Notes: generated by a model from the letters alone, not told the origin. Shown: positions 8,876 to 18,510, counted from the stretch's first letter. The stretch: DNA of 64,000 nucleotides from Desulfocicer vacuolatum DSM 3385 (GCF_900176365.1 NZ_FWXY01000001.1:372001-436000), one strand, 5' to 3'. Numbers and translations are program-made.

Positions 8876-10369
8876 TCAGGACGTAAATCCATTGGTGGAA
8901 AAAGAGTGGATCTTCCTTCGAATCTGCGCCATGGTATTCCGGGCGCTGTTGAAATCAAACAATTTGATCTCTTTTTCAAGATCCATGATTTCCTCCTTGA
9001 GATCAGTGCCCTTTAATGGGGTTAAATGTTTATTTATAAAAATTTTGGCCGTCACTTGATTCTCTTCCAGCATCCGGCTGCATCTTTCCAGCAACACAGA
9101 CATTTGCGACCAATCCACATCACTATTATTAAAGGATATTGTCTGTTCTACATCTTGAGGCGACTGACCTGAAAAGGGTACCTTCTTTTCCTCCACGGTC
9201 TCCACGCTGCAAACTGGAAAGGTCACAGTAAAATAAAAGGAACTCCCTTTATTCTCTTCACTTTCCACCCAGATGCGCCCCCCCATCAGCTGGAGCAAAT
9301 GACGGGAAATGGCCAATCCCAGGCCGGTTCCACCGTATTTTCGAGTCACAGTGTTGTCAGCCTGGGAAAAAGGAGAAAAAATCGTATCAATGGCGTCTGG
9401 TGCAATGCCAATGCCTGTATCATGAACGGTAAACAAGAGCTTTTCCTCTTCCTTCCCATCCCCCGGCCCTATCTCAGTCGTTTGCTCCACCGAAATCTTC
9501 ACTCTTCCCTTTTCAGAAAATTTAATTGCATTGGACAGCAGATTATTCACAATCTGCTTTAAGCGAAATGGGTCACCGGAATGCTGAAGGGCCACTTTAT
9601 CGCCGATCTCCAATTCAAGGGTAAGTTTTTTTTGTCGTGCATTTTCACGGAATAACGCCACCGCATCCTCCACGACACTCTCCACGGAAAAAGGAATGAA
9701 CTCCAATGTCATTTTGTTGGCTGCAGCCTTGGAAAAATCAAGAATATCATCAATGATCCTCATCAAAGCAGCTGTGGCATCTGAAGCTGTCTGGAGATAC
9801 ATATTTTGGGTTATATCAAGATCGGTGGAGGATAAAACTTCTGTCATCCCGAGGATGGCATTCATGGGGGTTTTAATCTCATGGCTCATATTGGCCAAAA
9901 AGGTACTTTTTGCCTTGTCAGAAGCCACAGCCACCTCCTTGGCAACCCGTAGTTCATCAACAAGGGCCGCCAACTCCCGGGTTCTGCGGGCAACTTTTTC
10001 TTCCAGATCGCTTTCACGATTACGGATCTGCCGAATCATCCAGTTCATATCCCGCATCAACTGGTTTAACTCGTTTTCTTCATCCTTTTCCATGGGGGGA
10101 TTGGGGATCTCAAAAAACATGTAATTGCCCTTTTTGATTTCCCGGCATAGGGATGAAATAGTGTTTAATTGGTTTAAAACAATCCAATTAAGCCCGGGAA
10201 GAATGTGGGCAATCATTGGAAGAACCACGGCCAAGCCAATTCCAAGAATTAAGGCTGCCTGAAAATCATGCACTAAGAACATCTGGTGGCACCATCCATA
10301 CCAACCCAAGATCAAAACCGGAACAACGCTGTAAAAAAAAAGAACGATCCGAAACTTTGTTTTTAACAT
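8876..10369 (-). CDS. Membrane sensor histidine kinase
   Basis: A two-segment membrane protein kinase (497 residues). Two hydrophobic helices near the N-terminus ([20 protein letters not shown] and [20 protein letters not shown]) are followed by a HAMP-like linker and coiled coil. Then come HisKA ([19 protein letters not shown], with the phospho-His), and the HATPase with N box [13 protein letters not shown]1 DTGIGIAP and G2 GGTGLGL. The C-terminal ~90 residues form a helical tail often found after HATPase in hybrid kinases, but no receiver domain follows. There is almost no periplasmic loop, so it probably senses within the membrane or cytoplasm. The ATG at 10369 is preferred over a TTG at 10459. 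The next gene is the REC-GGDEF-EAL protein. Confidence 0.88.
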   Translation of the reverse strand: MLKTKFRIVLFFYSVVPVLILGWYGWCHQMFLVHDFQAALILGIGLAVVLPMIAHILPGLNWIVLNQLNTISSLCREIKKGNYMFFEIPNPPMEKDEENELNQLMRDMNWMIRQIRNRESDLEEKVARRTRELAALVDELRVAKEVAVASDKAKSTFLANMSHEIKTPMNAILGMTEVLSSTDLDITQNMYLQTASDATAALMRIIDDILDFSKAAANKMTLEFIPFSVESVVEDAVALFRENARQKKLTLELEIGDKVALQHSGDPFRLKQIVNNLLSNAIKFSEKGRVKISVEQTTEIGPGDGKEEEKLLFTVHDTGIGIAPDAIDTIFSPFSQADNTVTRKYGGTGLGLAISRHLLQLMGGRIWVESEENKGSSFYFTVTFPVCSVETVEEKKVPFSGQSPQDVEQTISFNNSDVDWSQMSVLLERCSRMLEENQVTAKIFINKHLTPLKGTDLKEEIMDLEKEIKLFDFNSARNTMAQIRRKIHSFSTNGFTS

Positions 10370-10460
10370 TATGGAAAACCACACAAATACATACCTCCAT
10401 ACCACCAGGTCAAGCAGGCACTTTATAAAAGGCAGGAATCCTCCTGCCCGAAAAATCAAA

Positions 10461-10868
10461 CTAAACCGCTATTTTTTCCAGTGGAACAACCCGTTTGCCC
10501 ACCTTTTTTTTCTTTCTGACGTTACATTTACAATTGACACAATTTCCTTTACAACCATGGCGTGATTTTTCAGCTATTTTGAGCACTTTACTCCCCGTCG
10601 GAGCCATTGCAAAACCGTTTTCGCCTTTAAAATAGAGAATTTCAGGAGGGACAATTCCTTTGTCTAAATAATTTTTAAAAATATCACATCCAAATGGAAA
10701 AACTTCCTGTAAGTGTCTGGTATCGACAAATATTCTTCCCTTTCCTTTATATGTGGCATGGAGCAGGTTGAGCAGTTCCCAGGCTGAATTTCCATTAAAA
10801 CTACCTTGAGCTCTCACATGAAGGTCTCCATTGCTTTTTTTGATATTCATCTGAAAGTGATTTTGCAT
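10461..10868 (-). CDS. Small STAS-like protein with Cys-rich tail
   Basis: A 135-residue protein of unknown function. The first ~95 residues look like a STAS/anti-sigma-antagonist-like fold ([28 protein letters not shown]). The tail carries [12 protein letters not shown] followed by a basic run, a possible Fe-S or zinc site. The ATG at 10868 is chosen for its strong AAGGAG site; the longest reading starts at 10943 without one. A TATCTAAC-like motif (11107-11114) lies in its upstream region, shared with the iron genes, so it may belong to the metal regulon. The upstream 390 bp otherwise holds only the porin terminator. Confidence 0.65.
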   Translation of the reverse strand: MQNHFQMNIKKSNGDLHVRAQGSFNGNSAWELLNLLHATYKGKGRIFVDTRHLQEVFPFGCDIFKNYLDKGIVPPEILYFKGENGFAMAPTGSKVLKIAEKSRHGCKGNCVNCKCNVRKKKKVGKRVVPLEKIAV

Positions 10869-11106
10869 TACATTCTCCTTTTTCAATAAATCCCTGAATA
10901 AAAATTTGAACAAATCAGACTCAGGCCGTTTAACAATGGACATGGTTTTTCCCCCTTTAAGAACATTGTTTGATAAAAAACAACCGGCGCAAACCCACGA
11001 TTTTTTTTAACCTTGTTATTGACGGAACAAGTATTTTGTTACCCTTATCCCATGTGATGACTTTCATTTCACGCACCCCCCCCATAACGTCTATCATTGT
11101 TTTACA

Positions 11107-11114
11107 CATCTAAC
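11107..11114 (-). promoter_or_regulatory. Possible metal-regulator half-site (CATCTAAC)
   Basis: One of five (T/C)ATC(T/C)AAC motifs found upstream of minus-strand genes of the iron region. Here it lies about 240 bp ahead of the STAS-like gene. Read on the minus strand it is GTTAGATG followed by an AT-rich stretch. The DtxR-family protein at 18805 is the obvious candidate binder, by inference. Confidence 0.35.
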
Positions 11115-11122
11115 TTAAAGCT

Positions 11123-11151
11123 CAAAAAAAATCCGTTAATAAAAACGGATT
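11123..11151 (-). terminator. Intrinsic terminator after LbtU-like porin
   Basis: On the minus strand AATCCGTT and AACGGATT form an 8-bp stem that runs straight into seven or eight T residues. It lies about 105 bp after the porin stop. Confidence 0.8.
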
Positions 11152-11255
11152 GTCTGCCTGCACACTGAATATCCCCCCTCCCTGATTGATTGACCGGGGA
11201 GGGAAGAATAATTCAGGGTTAAATCAAATAAAAAGTGCCGGTGCTGTTTCAGATT

Positions 11256-12389
11256 TTAAAATTCAATGGCCAGCTGGGCGGTGATAACATCTGCCTCATC
11301 ATCAGACTCAAATTCGTCATGGAGATACTCAAGAGCAAGGGTGGTATTCTCCAGGATAGCCACGGCAACTGCACCCACCACGCGGGTTTCCGGAAGCTCG
11401 TCTTCCAGATTGTCTGTTCCCTGATAGGCAAGACCCACAACGGTTTCTTTTCCAGCCATCTCAAAGGTATAACCCACTTCTGCATTCCATGCACAAGGTT
11501 TTTCTCCCTCTCCTGTGGTACCATTGGCATAGTTCCATTCAGGCTCATCCGTTGCGCCGACATACTCACCGATGACGGTCAAGGGACCAAAATTGAAAAC
11601 GCCATGGAGGGCAACCCCCCCCACATACTCATCCAGAGCTGCTCCAGAACCATCCACAATATCGCCCATTCCATCGGAATCCAACAGATTGTTGATATAG
11701 CTGATACCCATATCCAGACTCATGGCATCGGTTTCCAGGGCATAACCGGCATTAAGACCGAAATTATCAACGTCGTTATCTCCATCAACTTCATCCACAT
11801 CCCCGTTAAAAAGATAAGCCGCACAATAAAATCCTGCTATTTCATACCCAACTTCCAACGCGGTCTCGCGGGTCTCCCCAATCTCCAAGGTCAGGGGATC
11901 TGAAATCATATTACTCTCAAATGAACCAAAAGGCACATACAATTCACCGGCCTTAAGGTAAAACGGCAAATTTTCTCCACCGGTCAAGGTGATAAAAGCT
12001 TCGTCAAATACAATGTCTTCACCGTCTTCATAGAGCAGAAGCAGAGAACCGCTTACATGCTCTGAGATTTCCCCCTCAATACCCAGTTCCACAGTGGCAA
12101 GGGAAAAATCACTGGAATCTTCATCTTCAGCAGCGGGATTATCAAAATCAAGACTTTCAAATCCTGCTTCCACCTCAATGACACCACTCATGCTGATACG
12201 ATCCAGCCAGCCGGGTAATGCCCCGCCACCACCTTTCATTTTTTCTTCAAGCTGGGTAATGCGTTCTCCAAGTGCGAAATTGGACAATTCTTCAGCCCAA
12301 CCCATGGAGGTAATACAAAAAAGCATTAATCCACAAAATAGTGCTTGGAACCATTTCACCGTCAATACATTCATCTTTTTAACTTTCAT
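11256..12389 (-). CDS. LbtU-like outer-membrane porin (iron region)
   Basis: A predicted outer-membrane beta-barrel of 377 residues, resembling LbtU-family siderophore porins. It has a signal peptide (FQALFCGLMLFCITSMGWA), a short coiled-coil stretch ahead of the barrel (ERITQLEEKM), many acidic loops, and a terminal aromatic (ending LAIEF) typical of barrel assembly. It is clearly paralogous to the protein at 53840: both share AEELY or GKLYVPFG-like segments, SNMISDPLTL, E(V/L)GYT, and EF at the end. The ATG at 12389 is chosen for its GAAGGAAAAAG site. Its neighbours (DUF4198 protein, FeoB/FeoA, DtxR regulator) suggest iron or other metal uptake. No TonB box was seen. Confidence 0.75.
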   Translation of the reverse strand: MKVKKMNVLTVKWFQALFCGLMLFCITSMGWAEELSNFALGERITQLEEKMKGGGGALPGWLDRISMSGVIEVEAGFESLDFDNPAAEDEDSSDFSLATVELGIEGEISEHVSGSLLLLYEDGEDIVFDEAFITLTGGENLPFYLKAGELYVPFGSFESNMISDPLTLEIGETRETALEVGYEIAGFYCAAYLFNGDVDEVDGDNDVDNFGLNAGYALETDAMSLDMGISYINNLLDSDGMGDIVDGSGAALDEYVGGVALHGVFNFGPLTVIGEYVGATDEPEWNYANGTTGEGEKPCAWNAEVGYTFEMAGKETVVGLAYQGTDNLEDELPETRVVGAVAVAILENTTLALEYLHDEFESDDEADVITAQLAIEF

Positions 12390-12516
12390 CTTTTTCCTTC
12401 GGCATCTTTCATTCCTGCTGTACACTTTTACAGTCAATTGACCATTTTCAGGTGCTCGTTTTTTTAAAACTCTAAAGTATCTTTGGGGTAACTGAAAGAT
12501 GCCTTTCCTTCTATGA

Positions 12517-13329
12517 TTATTTCATATCCACAGCCTTGATCCACATAACAGCATCCCGGGAACATTTTTTACCTTTATGGGTGTAATCCGGATCAAGATC
12601 CAGAGCTGCAAATCCCCACCATCCCTGTTTAGGGATACCAAAGGTGAAAACACCGTTAACGTCGGCAAAAATGGTCTGCAAAACAAAGGAGTCCTGGGGA
12701 GCTTTTGCTGCGGCTTCCTTGGCAAAGGCTTTTTTGTCCAGCAGAGGCTTGTGGTTCATGTATTCAATTTCAATTTCAGCACCGGGTACGGGCTTGCCGT
12801 TAAAAAGCACCTGGCCCTGGAAGACATTACCGGTCCAGCGATCATAGGGTTTGCAAAGGGGAACAATTTCGGTGGGAAGACCAACAGGCTCCATCCATGC
12901 TCCGGGCTCTCCGCCCACATTGATGATCACCTTGGTGTTTTGTTTGATAAAAAAGCCGTCACCCTCTTCCCAGTAAGGATCGGGAATCAGACAAAATGTG
13001 TGGTCCCCGCCCCGGGCAGTATAACCGGTTTCCCAGGCAGCACCTGAATTGGTCAGACTGGTCCAGATAACAGGCTTGAGAGTGGGAAGAAGGTCGGTCT
13101 TTTTAGGGGTGTTTTCACCCCTGGATCGCACCACAAAAAATTGTTCCGGTTTTCCCATATCCATTGTATGGCCTGCCTCAAAGGGATGGGTAAATACCAG
13201 GGCCAGGGGAATTTTTCCGCCTTTGTTTAAGGCCGCTTCAGGGGTGTAGATCATCTGGAAATGGGCCATGGCCGGCAGAGACATGGCAAGAAGCATCATC
13301 CCGGCAAACAGTACAATTTTCTTTTTCAT
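12517..13329 (-). CDS. DUF4198 periplasmic metal-uptake accessory protein
   Basis: A secreted protein (270 residues) with signal peptide FAGMMLLAMSLPAMA and a mature start at HFQMIYTPEAAL. The DUF4198 family is found beside nickel, cobalt and iron transport genes, and its mature N-terminal histidine is conserved in many members, which suggests metal contact. The C-terminal half contains an Ig-like segment (GQVLFNGKPVPGAEIEIEY and FTFGIPKQGWWGFAALD). It lies between the small exported protein and the porin in one orientation. The role in moving metal between porin and FeoB is inferred from context only. Confidence 0.75.
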   Translation of the reverse strand: MKKKIVLFAGMMLLAMSLPAMAHFQMIYTPEAALNKGGKIPLALVFTHPFEAGHTMDMGKPEQFFVVRSRGENTPKKTDLLPTLKPVIWTSLTNSGAAWETGYTARGGDHTFCLIPDPYWEEGDGFFIKQNTKVIINVGGEPGAWMEPVGLPTEIVPLCKPYDRWTGNVFQGQVLFNGKPVPGAEIEIEYMNHKPLLDKKAFAKEAAAKAPQDSFVLQTIFADVNGVFTFGIPKQGWWGFAALDLDPDYTHKGKKCSRDAVMWIKAVDMK

Positions 13330-13408
13330 CGAACAAACTCCTTAAATAGTATTAATTAATCGGCACGGGCAAATCCGGCTTTGAGTCGAATTTACCCACT
13401 ACACATCT

Positions 13409-13738
13409 TTATTCCACGATCTCATCACCGTCATTTTCCACAGCATGACCTTCACCACCATCAAAAATGACTTTATAAGGAACAGACGGCTTATCAAAGG
13501 AGAACTCGCTGTCCTCATTCATTTTTCCCTTGAGCAACTGCTTTCCGCTTTTATCCTCCACCCGCATCTCCACACCGGAGGCAGATGATCCATCAGAAAA
13601 TCCACCCTCACAGGTGATGGTGTTATCTCCGTTGTCATAGCAGGAGCAAAGGGGGGTGTGGGCATAAACAGCGCTTGAGAAACAAAGAGAAAGTCCCAGT
13701 AATCCAGTAGAAATAAACCTGGTGTTAAATCGAATCAT
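13409..13738 (-). CDS. Small exported protein with Cys motif, unknown function
   Basis: A 109-residue protein with a signal peptide (LLGLSLCFSSAVYA) and a predicted mature start HTPLCSCYDNGDNTI. It has three cysteines in the first twenty mature residues (CSC and TCEGGF), then a small beta-rich, acidic domain ending GHAVENDGDEIVE. I do not recognise a named family. It lies 79 bp before the DUF4198 gene and begins, like that protein, with histidine after cleavage. A palindromic TAGATATATCTA sits 126 bp upstream. A periplasmic metal carrier is a reasonable guess but is not shown. Confidence 0.65.
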   Translation of the reverse strand: MIRFNTRFISTGLLGLSLCFSSAVYAHTPLCSCYDNGDNTITCEGGFSDGSSASGVEMRVEDKSGKQLLKGKMNEDSEFSFDKPSVPYKVIFDGGEGHAVENDGDEIVE

Positions 13739-13863
13739 AACAGTTTCCTTTTTACCTTAAATTTATTGTATTGTTTTTGGTTCTGGACGGATGCACATAA
13801 TTGCCGCCCGATTTATTATCCCTGTTATAAATATCGCATTACATTAGTAACTATTAAAAATAA

Positions 13864-13877
13864 TAGATATATCTAAC
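13864..13877 (-). promoter_or_regulatory. Palindromic operator candidate TAGATATATCTA
   Basis: A perfect 12-bp palindrome (13864-13875) overlapping the motif TATCTAAC (13870-13877), upstream of the small exported protein and DUF4198 genes. The same half-site recurs ahead of feoA, the DUF2325 gene, the STAS-like gene and, in variant form, the dtxR-like gene itself. Confidence 0.45.
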
Positions 13878-13893
13878 TTGATAGCCCAATAAA

Positions 13894-13938
13894 AGGCGTA
13901 GCTTTATTTCAATAATAATTTGCTACGCCTGTTTTTTT
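13894..13938 (-). terminator. Intrinsic terminator after feoB
   Basis: AGGCGTAGC (13894-13902) pairs with GCTACGCCT (13922-13930). T-rich tracts follow on both strands (TTTTATT on minus, G then seven T on plus), so it could stop transcription from either side. It lies about 30 bp after the feoB stop. Confidence 0.75.
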
Positions 13939-13964
13939 ATATGAAGATCTTTAATTTTGAAAAA

Positions 13965-16529
13965 TTATTGTATAGATGCCCCGGGTGCTCCGCTAACCGG
14001 TGTCATTTTTTTCCCCCAATGCTTGAACAAACCCGTTGCAATGGTCAACAGCACCGTTAATCCGTAAAAGACCCCCATCATCTGAATACCGCTGAGCCCC
14101 ATGAGTCTGCCACCGGTGAAGATCCCCGATGCAACGACAAAACCCAGAATCGTTGGAAACACCATGGAAAACACCATCCACTTATAGGAAGCGGTCTGTA
14201 CCTTGATCATGATGGTGGTGGCCAGGCAGGGCGGATACATGGCAAAGAATACCATGATGGCCAATGCATGAAGAGGCGTAAAATTATCTCCACCTGTTTC
14301 AGCGGCCATGCGATCTTCAAGGCTTTTATTTTCATCGGCTCCCTGCTGATACAGGACACCAATGGTGGCCACACTGGACTCCCTGGCGGCAAAGGATGAT
14401 AAAATAGCCACATTTACTTTCCAGTCAAATCCTGCCCACTGGGTCAGGGGTTCCAGGGAGCGCCCCACCATACCCAGAAAACTGGTTTCAATCTGCTCTT
14501 CCTTGATCTGTCTGCGCAGACCTTTTCGTTTGGAGACAAGCTTGCGTAAACTCTTGTTAATTTTTTTGGCAGCCTTATCGCCCTTTGGCTTTAAGAATTT
14601 AAACAGGTCCGGATACCTGGATTGAAATTTAGCATCCAATGCCCTGGACCCTTCTGCCGTTTTAACGGTCAATTTGGCGGTCTTGTAATCAGTGTACACG
14701 TTCACAAGGGAGATAAGTGCAGCCTTGTCTTTAAATTGATGGGCATAACTGCTTGAAGCACTCTTTTCATGAAAAATTGTCACGGCCTGATCCATCTCAT
14801 TCTGAAATTGTGTCGCCTTTTCATGGCCGAGCCCCGGAAACTGCAACATGGTAAAAACACAGACGGAAACGGCAACAACAATGGACCCCACTTTTTTAAT
14901 GTATTGCCATGTCCGCTCAACGGCCCGTTGTCCTACGCCAAAAAAGGTGGGGGGATGGTATTTGGGAAGTTCCATGACAAAGGGGGCGGTTTCCATGGAG
15001 CTCAACAGGGTTGCCGTTAAAAATCGCGCCACCAAAAGTGCCACAAAAATTGTAAAGGTGGAGAGAAAAAGCATGGCCCACGATTTATAGGGCGCAAAAA
15101 ACACGTTGATAAGAAGGGTGTAAAAAGGCACCTTGGCCAGGCAGTTCATGTAAGGCACAGTCAATATGGTGGCCATGCGGGAACGCTCGTCTGGAATACC
15201 CTTGGTGGCCATGACACCGGGAACGGCACACCCCCCGGCAAAGACACCGCCCAGGATAAAAGGCAACGTAGACTGCCCATGGAGCCCGAATAAATTAAAG
15301 AGCCGATCCAGGATAAAGGCAATGCGGGCCATATATCCGCTGTCTTCAAGGATGGCAATAAGGGCAAAAAGAATCAAAAAAATGGGAATATAATTTAAAA
15401 GGGCATTGGCGGAATCCACCATCCAAAGCCCCATGGATCGCACATAGGGGTCTTGCAGCATGCCGGCATCGGGTAAAAAGCCTGCCACAATGGCCCTGAA
15501 TTTTGCCAGAACCGGCCACCAGTACCGGGTCAGTTCATACCCCTTGACAATGGAAAGCTGATAGATCATAAAAACGGTGAGCACAAGGAAAAAAGGGGCA
15601 GCAAAACGGTTTAGGACCACCGAATCAATCATTTCGGTGACCCTGTCCCTGCCGTCTTTTTTTTCAGTGACGCTTTCCTTGATAACCTTTGTGGCAAGCT
15701 TATCCCGGCATCCCATCATATAATCGGCCACATCCAGATCGTTCTGCGCCTCAAAGACATCCTTGATGCGACGGGCAGTCTGCAACTCATTACAAGACGC
15801 TCCCAGTGCCTGGGTGACAAGCCTCACAGCCTCGCTGTCTCCCTCCACAAGCTTGACAGCCAGCCATCGGCAGGGATATCTGCTTTCCAGGGTCGTCTGT
15901 GCCAAATCCTGTCTGAGATCCTCAATGGGTTTTTCAAGGGCATCGTAATTGATTTGCAAGGGGCTTTGAATTTTTCCATGATTTTTACCATTAAACACCT
16001 CAAGAATGGCATCCCTCAATTCCTTTTTACCAATACTTTTCCGCCCCACCGTGGGAATTACGGGCACTTTCAAATTTTTCCGCAATGCTTCAAAGTTAAT
16101 CTCTGTACCATTTCTGGCAGCCACATCCATCATATTAAGGGCAATCACCACAGGAAATCCCATCTCCAGCACCTGGAAAGAAAAATACAGACTTCGTTTA
16201 AGGGATGAGGCATCCACAACATTAACAACAACATCAGGTTTTTCCGTGATAAGAAAATCCCTTGCCACCCGCTCCTCAAGGGAAAAAGAGGTAAGACTGT
16301 ATGTTCCGGGCAGATCCACCGTTTCCACCTTCACATCTTTGTATCGATAAAATCCGGTCTTTTTATCAACGGTGACACCGGGATAGTTGGCAATGTGCTG
16401 ACCGGCTCCGGTCAACATGTTGAACGTGGTCGATTTTCCGGCATTTTGCTGACCGGCCAACCCAACGAGAATTTTATTATTTACAAACTCAGGTGATATT
16501 GACATCGTGTTTCCCATGAACTTTATCAT
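13965..16529 (-). CDS. feoB: Ferrous iron transporter FeoB
   Basis: Inner-membrane Fe(II) importer of 854 residues. The N-terminal G-protein domain has G1 GQQNAGKSTTFN, G3 DLPGTYSL and G4 NMMD, followed by a helical guanine-dissociation-like part. The membrane region has the two Gate domains (GCAVPGVMATKG and FAARESSVATIGVLYQQ) with their conserved cysteine and surrounding motifs. A charged cytoplasmic or periplasmic insertion of about 110 residues (around residues 590-690) sits between them, making it longer than the ~770 residues of E. coli FeoB. Three in-frame ATGs (16529, 16517, 16505) are possible starts; 16529 has GGAAG just upstream. FeoA lies 30 bp ahead. Confidence 0.95.
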   Translation of the reverse strand: MIKFMGNTMSISPEFVNNKILVGLAGQQNAGKSTTFNMLTGAGQHIANYPGVTVDKKTGFYRYKDVKVETVDLPGTYSLTSFSLEERVARDFLITEKPDVVVNVVDASSLKRSLYFSFQVLEMGFPVVIALNMMDVAARNGTEINFEALRKNLKVPVIPTVGRKSIGKKELRDAILEVFNGKNHGKIQSPLQINYDALEKPIEDLRQDLAQTTLESRYPCRWLAVKLVEGDSEAVRLVTQALGASCNELQTARRIKDVFEAQNDLDVADYMMGCRDKLATKVIKESVTEKKDGRDRVTEMIDSVVLNRFAAPFFLVLTVFMIYQLSIVKGYELTRYWWPVLAKFRAIVAGFLPDAGMLQDPYVRSMGLWMVDSANALLNYIPIFLILFALIAILEDSGYMARIAFILDRLFNLFGLHGQSTLPFILGGVFAGGCAVPGVMATKGIPDERSRMATILTVPYMNCLAKVPFYTLLINVFFAPYKSWAMLFLSTFTIFVALLVARFLTATLLSSMETAPFVMELPKYHPPTFFGVGQRAVERTWQYIKKVGSIVVAVSVCVFTMLQFPGLGHEKATQFQNEMDQAVTIFHEKSASSSYAHQFKDKAALISLVNVYTDYKTAKLTVKTAEGSRALDAKFQSRYPDLFKFLKPKGDKAAKKINKSLRKLVSKRKGLRRQIKEEQIETSFLGMVGRSLEPLTQWAGFDWKVNVAILSSFAARESSVATIGVLYQQGADENKSLEDRMAAETGGDNFTPLHALAIMVFFAMYPPCLATTIMIKVQTASYKWMVFSMVFPTILGFVVASGIFTGGRLMGLSGIQMMGVFYGLTVLLTIATGLFKHWGKKMTPVSGAPGASIQ

Positions 16530-16559
16530 TTGCTTCCAAAAGCAGGTTCTTTTGCTGGA

Positions 16560-16838
16560 TTAAGCATATTCAATTTCAATGAGATCTGCTTCCGATTTTC
16601 TAAGGGCCACCTTGTAGTTGGCCACACGACATTCAATGGGATCTCCCAGGGGGGCTCTGCGGATGACATCCACTTCTGCCTGGGGTACAAAGCCAAGATC
16701 AAGCAAGCGTTGCCTGACAGCGCCCTTGGCGTGATGGCAATGTATTTTTGCGCTGCACCCCGGCGGCACATCATTTAACATGCAACACTTTCCATGGCGT
16801 CGTCCCCTCATATTCTTTCCTTTTCCAAACCCTGGCAT
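16560..16838 (-). CDS. feoA: FeoA-like SH3-domain protein
   Basis: A 92-residue FeoA, a small cytoplasmic SH3-like protein that supports FeoB. The core has LNDVPPGCSAKI, RQRLLDLGFVPQAEVDVIRRAPLGDPIECRV and the closing VALRKSEADLIEIE. The N-terminus is extended by a basic, Cys-containing segment (RGRRHGKCCM) not needed for the fold. A strong GGAGG site supports the ATG at 16838. It shares an operon with feoB, and a TATCTAAC motif lies about 105 bp upstream. Confidence 0.93.
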   Translation of the reverse strand: MPGFGKGKNMRGRRHGKCCMLNDVPPGCSAKIHCHHAKGAVRQRLLDLGFVPQAEVDVIRRAPLGDPIECRVANYKVALRKSEADLIEIEYA

Positions 16839-16941
16839 TGCTTACCTCCAAATAAAAAACATTGATATCAGGTCCCATTACTTCATCAAAATCGAACTCA
16901 CATTACACAACTTCAATAACATTTTCAACAACAATTTTATA

Positions 16942-16949
16942 TATCTAAC
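16942..16949 (-). promoter_or_regulatory. Possible metal-regulator half-site upstream of feoA
   Basis: TATCTAAC in the very AT-rich 250-bp gap between feoA and the DUF2325 gene. The gap shows no other feature. See the matching sites at 13870, 18446, 19405 and 11107. Confidence 0.4.
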
Positions 16950-17087
16950 ATTTTTTAGCCACACGAACAAAAAAAACATAGACAAAACCTCTATTTTATT
17001 CCTTTTATTAACAGGGCGACCAAAATATTTTATTACAAATCCACTACAGGCTTTATTTCTATTTCTTGGACAAGCGTCCCTGCATGA

Positions 17088-18386
17088 TTAAAATCCAAAG
17101 GTCCCGACAATCTTTTCTTCGCCATATTCCGTGGCATCCCGGATCACCTGGGAAATGGCACTCACACTGTAATTATGAAGCATATGAACATTTTTTTTAT
17201 GTTTTTTACCCAGCTTTTTAACCACTGTACAGGCTGCATGGCTGTTACAGTTCACCGGGCACAGGACCATATCGGCACGTTTCATGCGATTTTCCAGGGG
17301 CTTGGAGCCTTTTCTCATATAGCCGTCATGGTAGTCAAATACCCCGCCATTCCCCTCGATGACCTCCCGATAAAGGGATTCCATGCGGGCAATGCCCCCC
17401 ACAATCAATACCCGCTTTTCACAAAGATCAAATGCCGGACAGGAAGGATCACAAACGCACGGGTCAGAATTTGCGCATCCACTCTGGTTTGAATCCACAA
17501 AGTGGCCAATCAGATTCTGGGCTTCCCGGATGACCTGCTCGGTCCGTTCTTTTTGCAGTTTCAATTCCATGACAAGTCGCTCCCGTCCTTCCTTTAAGGT
17601 GTGTAATCGGGCCTTGGCTGCTCCGTGGGATTCCAAAGCATGTTCCAGGGAATCCTCCAGGTCCCGATTTCTCCCTTGAAGTTTTATCACTTCTGCTTTC
17701 CCTTGCTGATTCTGTAATTTTTTTCCAAGGTCTTGATTTTCTTTTTGGAGCAATTTGTTCTCTTGCTCCAGGCGGGCAAATGCTCTTGCCATATCATCAT
17801 TCTTTTTTTGTAAGGATCGTCGGTGGGCCTTCCCTTTCTTGAGCTCATCGTTCATTTTTTCAATTAAGCCGTTCAAACGGGTAACCTGTTGCTTTATTTT
17901 CCGACTCTCGTCTCCCCCCCAGTGCATGGACATATGAATTTCACCAAACACCTTTCGTTTTGACTCCAGTGAAAGTTTAGGGTTGGCCGCAGCGGCCCAA
18001 AAAGAGATTAAATACTCACCGGCTTTAAAAGTTTTTTTAAAATGAGACATAAACGCCTTGTCATCCAGTTCAAAAAGCGGGGCTGCTGCTTTCATAAATT
18101 TTTTCTCCAGCAGGGCATCCACACGGCGGGAAATCTTGTTATCACTGTCCCCGCAAACCACCAGGGCCTCATGTATTTCGTAAAGGCCGGTCTTTTTCAA
18201 GGGGAAATCGGTCTTCTTTAAAACCTGCCTCTGCTCCGCCACCGTCAGGCACATCCCAACAATGGGACAGATAAAGCAAGTATCTACTTCCCAAAATTTC
18301 AACCGCTCCGGGGATTTAATCAAATCAATATTCAAAACCTGGTTGTTTTCATCTTTTACCCTGTTGGGTAAACTGGATTCCTGCAT
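17088..18386 (-). CDS. DUF2325 coiled-coil protein
   Basis: A cytoplasmic protein of 432 residues. The N-terminal ~145 residues include a CFICPIVGMC motif. The middle (about 160-285) is a long coiled coil rich in Lys/Glu/Gln. Then comes a Cys cluster (SGCANSDPCVCDPSCPAFDLC) and the C-terminal DUF2325 domain starting KRVLIVGGIARMESLY and containing DMVLCPVNCNSHAACTVVKKL. DUF2325 proteins often sit beside iron genes, and the cysteines suggest Fe-S or metal binding. The GGAGG-type site supports the start. It is placed between the DtxR-like regulator and feoA with its own upstream TATCTAAC motif. Its function is unknown. Confidence 0.8.
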   Translation of the reverse strand: MQESSLPNRVKDENNQVLNIDLIKSPERLKFWEVDTCFICPIVGMCLTVAEQRQVLKKTDFPLKKTGLYEIHEALVVCGDSDNKISRRVDALLEKKFMKAAAPLFELDDKAFMSHFKKTFKAGEYLISFWAAAANPKLSLESKRKVFGEIHMSMHWGGDESRKIKQQVTRLNGLIEKMNDELKKGKAHRRSLQKKNDDMARAFARLEQENKLLQKENQDLGKKLQNQQGKAEVIKLQGRNRDLEDSLEHALESHGAAKARLHTLKEGRERLVMELKLQKERTEQVIREAQNLIGHFVDSNQSGCANSDPCVCDPSCPAFDLCEKRVLIVGGIARMESLYREVIEGNGGVFDYHDGYMRKGSKPLENRMKRADMVLCPVNCNSHAACTVVKKLGKKHKKNVHMLHNYSVSAISQVIRDATEYGEEKIVGTFGF

Positions 18387-18445
18387 CGTGAGCCTCCTGA
18401 TTCTTAATTATCAATATAATTACACATAGCTACTATTGTTTTAAT

Positions 18446-18453
18446 TATCTAAC
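18446..18453 (-). promoter_or_regulatory. Possible metal-regulator half-site upstream of DUF2325 gene
   Basis: TATCTAAC about 60 bp ahead of the DUF2325 start, in an AT-rich promoter region just before the terminator at 18464-18505. Confidence 0.4.
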
Positions 18454-18463
18454 TTTACAAATT

Positions 18464-18505
18464 TAAAAAAATCGTCCATACCTGTTATTTTTCAGGTAGA
18501 CGATT
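18464..18505 (-). terminator. Intrinsic terminator downstream of dtxR-like gene
   Basis: On the minus strand AATCGTC-TACCTG pairs with CAGGTA-GGACGATT (one small bulge) and is followed by seven T. It lies about 300 bp past the regulator stop, just before the DUF2325 promoter region. Confidence 0.75.
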
Positions 18506-18510
18506 GGTTA

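Noticed and set aside
11235-11903. 222-codon plus-strand frame
   Set aside because: Antisense to the LbtU-like porin, which has a signal peptide and a terminal aromatic.
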